From Gemmatimonadaceae bacterium (GTDB lineage Bacteria > Gemmatimonadota > Gemmatimonadetes > Gemmatimonadales > Gemmatimonadaceae), in contig JANWKK010000039.1 in the NCBI GenBank assembly GCA_025451425.1, positions 1 through 8,160 on the forward strand: a DNA stretch of 8,160 nucleotides, written 5' to 3'. Position 1 is the stretch's first letter; the number at the start of each line of letters is the position of its first letter. The translations under genes were made by a program, and so were the position numbers. The notes under the pieces are model-generated. The model had not been told where the DNA came from and did no database searches. It saw only the letters and a list, made by a program, of their open reading frames with translations. This document shows positions 5,342 to 8,160 of this stretch, piece after piece.

Positions 5342-6798
5342 GTACTTGTGAACAGATGACCGATCGGACAATGACCGCAAAGACACGAACGGAGAAGGAT
5401 CCGCTTGGCACGCTCGAAGTTCCGGCCGACGCACTCTACGGTGTGCAGACGCTGCGTGCTGTTCAGAATTTCCCAATCAGCGGACTGCGCCCGCTTCCTG
5501 CGTTCGTGAAGGCGCAGGTCTGGATCAAGAAAGCCGCTGCGCTCACGCAGAAGGAGACGGGTCGCCTCGATCCGCGACTCGCGGACGCTATTGTTGCCGC
5601 CGCGGACGAAGTGCTCGCCGGCCAGCACATGGATCAGTTCGTCGTCGATCCTGATCAAGCCGGCGCTGGCACCTCACATAACCTGAATGTGAACGAGGTG
5701 CTCGCGAATCGCGCGAACGAACTGCTCGGCGGAAAGCGCGGTGAATACAAACCCGTGCACCCTCACGATCATGTGAACATGGCGCAGAGCACCAACGACA
5801 CGATCCCGACGAACATTCGTCTGGCGTGTTTGTCCGAGCTCGATGGGTTGCTCTCGCGCTTCGAGGGGCTGAGGCAGGCGCTGGCGGACAAGGGCCGAGA
5901 GTTCGATGACATCGTGAAGGCCGGTCGTACGCACTTGCAGGACGCGATGCCAATTCGGCTGGGTCAGGAGTTCACCGCTTATGCCGGCTCCATCGAGCGG
6001 GGCATGCGTCGGGTAAAGGAAGCGGCCGACTACCTCAGAGATCTGGGCATTGGTGGAAGCGCGGTTGGCACAGGCGTAACCGTCGAGCCCCAATATCCCG
6101 AGCTGATGGTCAAGCATCTGAAGCGCATAACGGGACTCGAGCTGCGCGTCGGGCGCGATCGGATTCAGCTCATGCAGAGCATGGGCGACGTCGCCGCGTT
6201 CAGCTCGGCGCTGAAAGTGCTTGCGGTCGATCTGAGCAAGATCGCGAGCGACCTACGCCTCATGGCCATGGGACCGCGCACTGGCATCGACGAGATAAAG
6301 CTTCCCGCTGTGCAGCCGGGCTCGTCGATCATGCCCGGCAAAGTGAACCCGTCGATTCCCGAAATGGTGAATCAGGTGTGCTTCCAGGTCTTTGGCCTCG
6401 ATACGACCGTAACGGTGTCCGCGGAGCATGGACAGCTCGAGCTCAACGTCATGATGCCGGTAATCGCGTTCAACGTGCTCCTCGCGGTGAACATCCTTGG
6501 CAATGCCGCCAAATCGCTCGACGAGCGCTGCGTGAAAGGCATCGAGGCCAATCGCGAGATGTGTTCATACTGGGTGGAGCGATCTGCCGCGCTCGCGACC
6601 GCCCTTGCACCGCAGATCGGCTACGCTCGCGCCGCCGAATTGAGCAAAGAATCAGTCAAAGAGAACGTTCTCATTCGGGATCTCGTGAAGCGCAAGGGAG
6701 TGCTGCCCGAGGACCAAATCGACGAAGTCCTCGATCTGCGTAAGATGACTGAAATTGGTGTTCCGGGTGGCGCTCACGGCGCTGTCGCGGCTGGCTAG
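5338..6798 (+). CDS. aspA: Aspartate ammonia-lyase (aspartase/fumarase superfamily)
   Basis: This is a 486-aa cytoplasmic, probably tetrameric lyase converting L-aspartate to fumarate and ammonia. Superfamily sites are all present: GTSHNLNVNEVLANRA (111-126), AQSTNDTIPTN (149-159), GRTHLQDAMP (196-205) with T198/H199, and the signature loop GSSIMPGKVNP (328-338) with the catalytic Ser and Lys. Aspartase is preferred over fumarase C because of the sequence after that loop (NQVCFQVFGLDTTVT, then AEHGQLELNVMMPVI), which follows E. coli AspA closely. A fumarase or another member cannot be fully excluded. The ATG at 5338 overlaps the previous stop (ATGA) and is used here. ATGs at 5356 and 5371 are alternatives, since the homologous core only begins near TRTEKDPLG (16-24). 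It closes the operon, and a hairpin follows at 6806. Confidence 0.88.
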   Translation: MSTCEQMTDRTMTAKTRTEKDPLGTLEVPADALYGVQTLRAVQNFPISGLRPLPAFVKAQVWIKKAAALTQKETGRLDPRLADAIVAAADEVLAGQHMDQFVVDPDQAGAGTSHNLNVNEVLANRANELLGGKRGEYKPVHPHDHVNMAQSTNDTIPTNIRLACLSELDGLLSRFEGLRQALADKGREFDDIVKAGRTHLQDAMPIRLGQEFTAYAGSIERGMRRVKEAADYLRDLGIGGSAVGTGVTVEPQYPELMVKHLKRITGLELRVGRDRIQLMQSMGDVAAFSSALKVLAVDLSKIASDLRLMAMGPRTGIDEIKLPAVQPGSSIMPGKVNPSIPEMVNQVCFQVFGLDTTVTVSAEHGQLELNVMMPVIAFNVLLAVNILGNAAKSLDERCVKGIEANREMCSYWVERSAALATALAPQIGYARAAELSKESVKENVLIRDLVKRKGVLPEDQIDEVLDLRKMTEIGVPGGAHGAVAAG

Positions 6799-6805
6799 AA
6801 GCACT

Positions 6806-6834
6806 CCAGTCGGGCGAGCAGCCGAGCCCGCTGG
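6806..6834 (+). terminator. Possible terminator hairpin after aspA
   Basis: Arms CCAG-T-CGGGC (6806-6815) and GCCCG-CTGG (6826-6834) form nine GC-rich pairs with one bulged T around a 10-nt loop. It begins 7 nt after the aspA stop. The tail CCTTGTGAGTTTCTG is only mildly T-rich, so termination would be partial or factor-assisted. Its placement between the aspartase operon and the regulator supports a real boundary. Confidence 0.45.
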
Positions 6835-6871
6835 CCTTGTGAGTTTCTGACGCGAGACATAGAGTCCAACT

Positions 6872-7381
6872 GTGCGCATTACCACTCTGGCCGAGTACGG
6901 CGTGATCTGCGCGCTGCATCTCGCCAAACGAGTCTCGGAAGGACCGATCACTGGTCGCGAGATCGCCGCGAGCGAGCGGTTGCCCGTCGATTACGTCGAG
7001 CAGATTCTGTTGCGATTACGGCGTGCCGAAATCGTGCGCAGCACGCGCGGCGCTCGCGGCGGCTACGAGCTCGCTAGCGGTGCCGAGACGATCTCGATTC
7101 GTGCGGTAATCGTCGCGTCGGAATCGACGACGTTCGACTTGCATTGCGTCTCGCACCCGGTCGAAGAGGAACGTTGCTCAGCGGCCCATACGTGCAGCAT
7201 TCGTCCCGTGTGGCAGCTGCTGCAACAGAAAATCGACGACGTACTCGAGGGCATTCGACTCTCTGATCTTCTGCATGAAGAGAGCGAGGTGCGTACGCTT
7301 GTCGGTCTGTCCGACCGAGCGATGCCGGACTCGCCCGAGCCTCCGCGCGGTCGTCATGCGTTGCCCGTGCTTGGCGGCTGA
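6872..7381 (+). CDS. Rrf2-family transcriptional regulator with three candidate Fe-S cysteines
   Basis: This is a 169-aa DNA-binding regulator of the IscR/NsrR/RirA/CymR family. The N-terminus MRITTLAEYGVICALHLAK is the classic Rrf2 opening helix. It is followed by the winged helix-turn-helix (ITGREIAASERLPVDYVEQI, 26-45) and the wing motif STRGARGGYELA (57-68). Cysteines at 92, 102 and 108 lie where IscR-type proteins bind a [2Fe-2S] or [4Fe-4S] cluster, so it may sense iron-sulfur status, iron, NO or oxygen. The spacing is C-x9-C-x5-C, wider than the C-x5-C-x5-C of IscR. The start is a GTG with no clear ribosome site. The C-terminal 30 residues look disordered. No Fe-S assembly gene follows in the window, so its targets are unknown. 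The stop codon forms the loop of a perfect hairpin. Confidence 0.9.
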   Translation: MRITTLAEYGVICALHLAKRVSEGPITGREIAASERLPVDYVEQILLRLRRAEIVRSTRGARGGYELASGAETISIRAVIVASESTTFDLHCVSHPVEEERCSAAHTCSIRPVWQLLQQKIDDVLEGIRLSDLLHEESEVRTLVGLSDRAMPDSPEPPRGRHALPVLGG

Positions 7382-7391
7382 GCCGCCAAGC
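7369..7391 (+). terminator. Perfect 10-bp hairpin with the Rrf2 stop codon as its loop
   Basis: Arms GCTTGGCGGC (7369-7378) and GCCGCCAAGC (7382-7391) are perfectly complementary. The three-base loop is the TGA stop itself. The stem is very GC-rich, but the 3' side (GGACTCTTACCC) has no T-run. It may be a U-less terminator, an attenuator before the next gene 13 nt away, or an mRNA 3' stabiliser. Confidence 0.6.
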
Positions 7392-7404
7392 GGACTCTTA
7401 CCCG

Positions 7405-7968
7405 ATGACGTTGTTCGCGCGTTGGCGCAGTGAACGGGAATTCCAGCGCAAAGCTGAGCGGTTCGTCGACCTGGTACTCGTCGAGCCTGCAGATGACGAT
7501 GTGCGGTGGCTCGCGCAGGCTGCAACCCACGGCGACACCGACCACGCGCGTTGGGAGCTCCGTTACGCGCGCCGCGCGCTTGGCCTCCTCTCGGCCGAAC
7601 GGGACGCGCTCGACGACCGAACGGGCTCTCTGGTCGCACGAGCGCTCGCTGCCGCTACGGCGCGTGATCCGCAAGTTGCGGCTGAGATGCAGGAGATTGC
7701 AGAGCGGCAGTTCAATGCGCGCTTGAGCGCGTACCGCGACGCGCTCGCGACGCGCGCGCCGGCCGCGACGACGGCGAGGCTCGGGCAAACCCTCTTCGCC
7801 TTCGCGGGCGGATCATTTCGTCAGATCGACGAGCACATCCTCCGCGGCGGAGAACTGCTCGGCCAATACCTGTCGGACGCGAACGGCAGCCTTCGTGAGA
7901 CTTTCGGAAAGGCGTCGCTGCCGGAGAATGTGCCGCCCTCAGCGCTCGTCGGAAAGCACGGAAGTTGA
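7405..7968 (+). CDS. Unrecognised 187-aa helical protein
   Basis: I do not recognise this gene. The protein is 187 residues, almost entirely predicted helical by eye, with no signal peptide, no membrane segment and no cysteine. Residues 1-40 mix charged and hydrophobic positions (ERFVDLVLVEPADDDVRWLAQ). Residues 42-118 form long arginine/alanine-rich helices (DHARWELRYARRAL, RQFNARLSAYRDALA). A glycine-containing segment, FAFAGGSFRQIDEHILRGGE, sits at 131-150, and the tail is proline-rich. The ATG at 7405 lies 13 nt after the regulator's stop hairpin and has no strong ribosome site. It is probably co-transcribed with the Rrf2 gene if the hairpin is read through. Codon use matches the neighbours, and a convergent terminator follows 45 nt after the stop. 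Confidence 0.75.
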   Translation: MTLFARWRSEREFQRKAERFVDLVLVEPADDDVRWLAQAATHGDTDHARWELRYARRALGLLSAERDALDDRTGSLVARALAAATARDPQVAAEMQEIAERQFNARLSAYRDALATRAPAATTARLGQTLFAFAGGSFRQIDEHILRGGELLGQYLSDANGSLRETFGKASLPENVPPSALVGKHGS

Positions 7969-8012
7969 CGTCGCTACGCTTTCGTTCGATGCGCGCTGTT
8001 CGTCAAATAAGA

Positions 8013-8037
8013 AAGGCCGGCGTGTCGCGCCGGCCTT
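8013..8037. terminator. Bidirectional intrinsic terminator between convergent transcripts
   Basis: A perfect 10-bp stem, AAGGCCGGCG (8013-8022) and CGCCGGCCTT (8028-8037), surrounds the loop TGTCG. Read leftward from the tRNA side, the stem is followed by a T-rich tail (TTTCTTATTT), which makes it a good intrinsic terminator for the tRNA-Leu transcript. Read rightward, the tail is only TTAAT, weaker but usable for the 187-aa gene. Confidence 0.88.
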
Positions 8038-8073
8038 AATGCCTACCAGTCACCAGCGCCCACCAACTCGAAC

Positions 8074-8158
<85 letters not shown>

Positions 8159-8160
8159 GA

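Noticed and set aside
7952..7983. GAAAGC ... GCTTTC inverted repeat around the stop of the 187-aa gene
   Set aside because: Only six base pairs around a 20-nt loop, which is easily due to chance. The strong terminator at 8013-8037 explains the transcript end.

Overview
The window is a GC-rich, gene-dense stretch of a bacterial chromosome. Almost everything is coded on the + strand with very short or negative gaps, and one tRNA gene faces it at the right end. The protein mix is a lipoyl-dependent E2 acyltransferase, a PHP-family phosphoesterase, a pterin-reductase-like SDR, TrxB, an Rrf2 regulator and aspartase, and the tRNA has no encoded CCA. This would suit a Gemmatimonadota- or Acidobacteriota-like soil bacterium. 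That is an impression from protein style, not a proven assignment. No mobile element, CRISPR array or phage gene was seen.

Layout. (1) Positions 3-1639: the 3' end of a 2-oxoacid dehydrogenase E2 gene, two small unrecognised genes (86 and 88 aa), then a 290-aa PHP phosphoesterase of the YciV/RNase AM type. Gaps are 1-6 nt, so this is probably one transcript. It ends at an imperfect hairpin whose loop holds the PHP stop codon. (2) Positions 1683-6798: a six-gene block opened by a clear Shine-Dalgarno sequence. It holds a pteridine-reductase-like SDR, an unrecognised 277-aa cysteine-rich Rossmann-like protein (14-nt overlap), thioredoxin reductase, an MBL-fold hydrolase, a DUF4149/TMEM205-like membrane protein and aspartate ammonia-lyase. 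The last three junctions are 4-nt GTGA/ATGA overlaps, which points to translational coupling. (3) Positions 6872-7968: an Rrf2-type regulator with three candidate Fe-S cysteines, then a 187-aa unrecognised gene. A perfect 10-bp hairpin with the regulator's stop codon in its loop separates them. (4) Positions 8013-8158: a strong terminator hairpin shared by converging transcripts, and a class II tRNA-Leu(CAG) on the minus strand.

How the genes may work together. The central block has a redox theme: an NADPH-type pterin reductase relative, a putative NAD(P)/metal-binding partner, and TrxB. Hydrolase, membrane and amino-acid catabolism genes follow. The part most worth following up is the SDR plus cysteine-rich protein pair at 1683-3234. 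The SDR keeps the PTR1-type Asp and Lys but has His where the catalytic Tyr should be. Its overlapping partner has a CPxxC-x5-C cluster plus two further Cys/His sites and a glycine-rich N-terminal loop. I cannot assign the pair a reaction.
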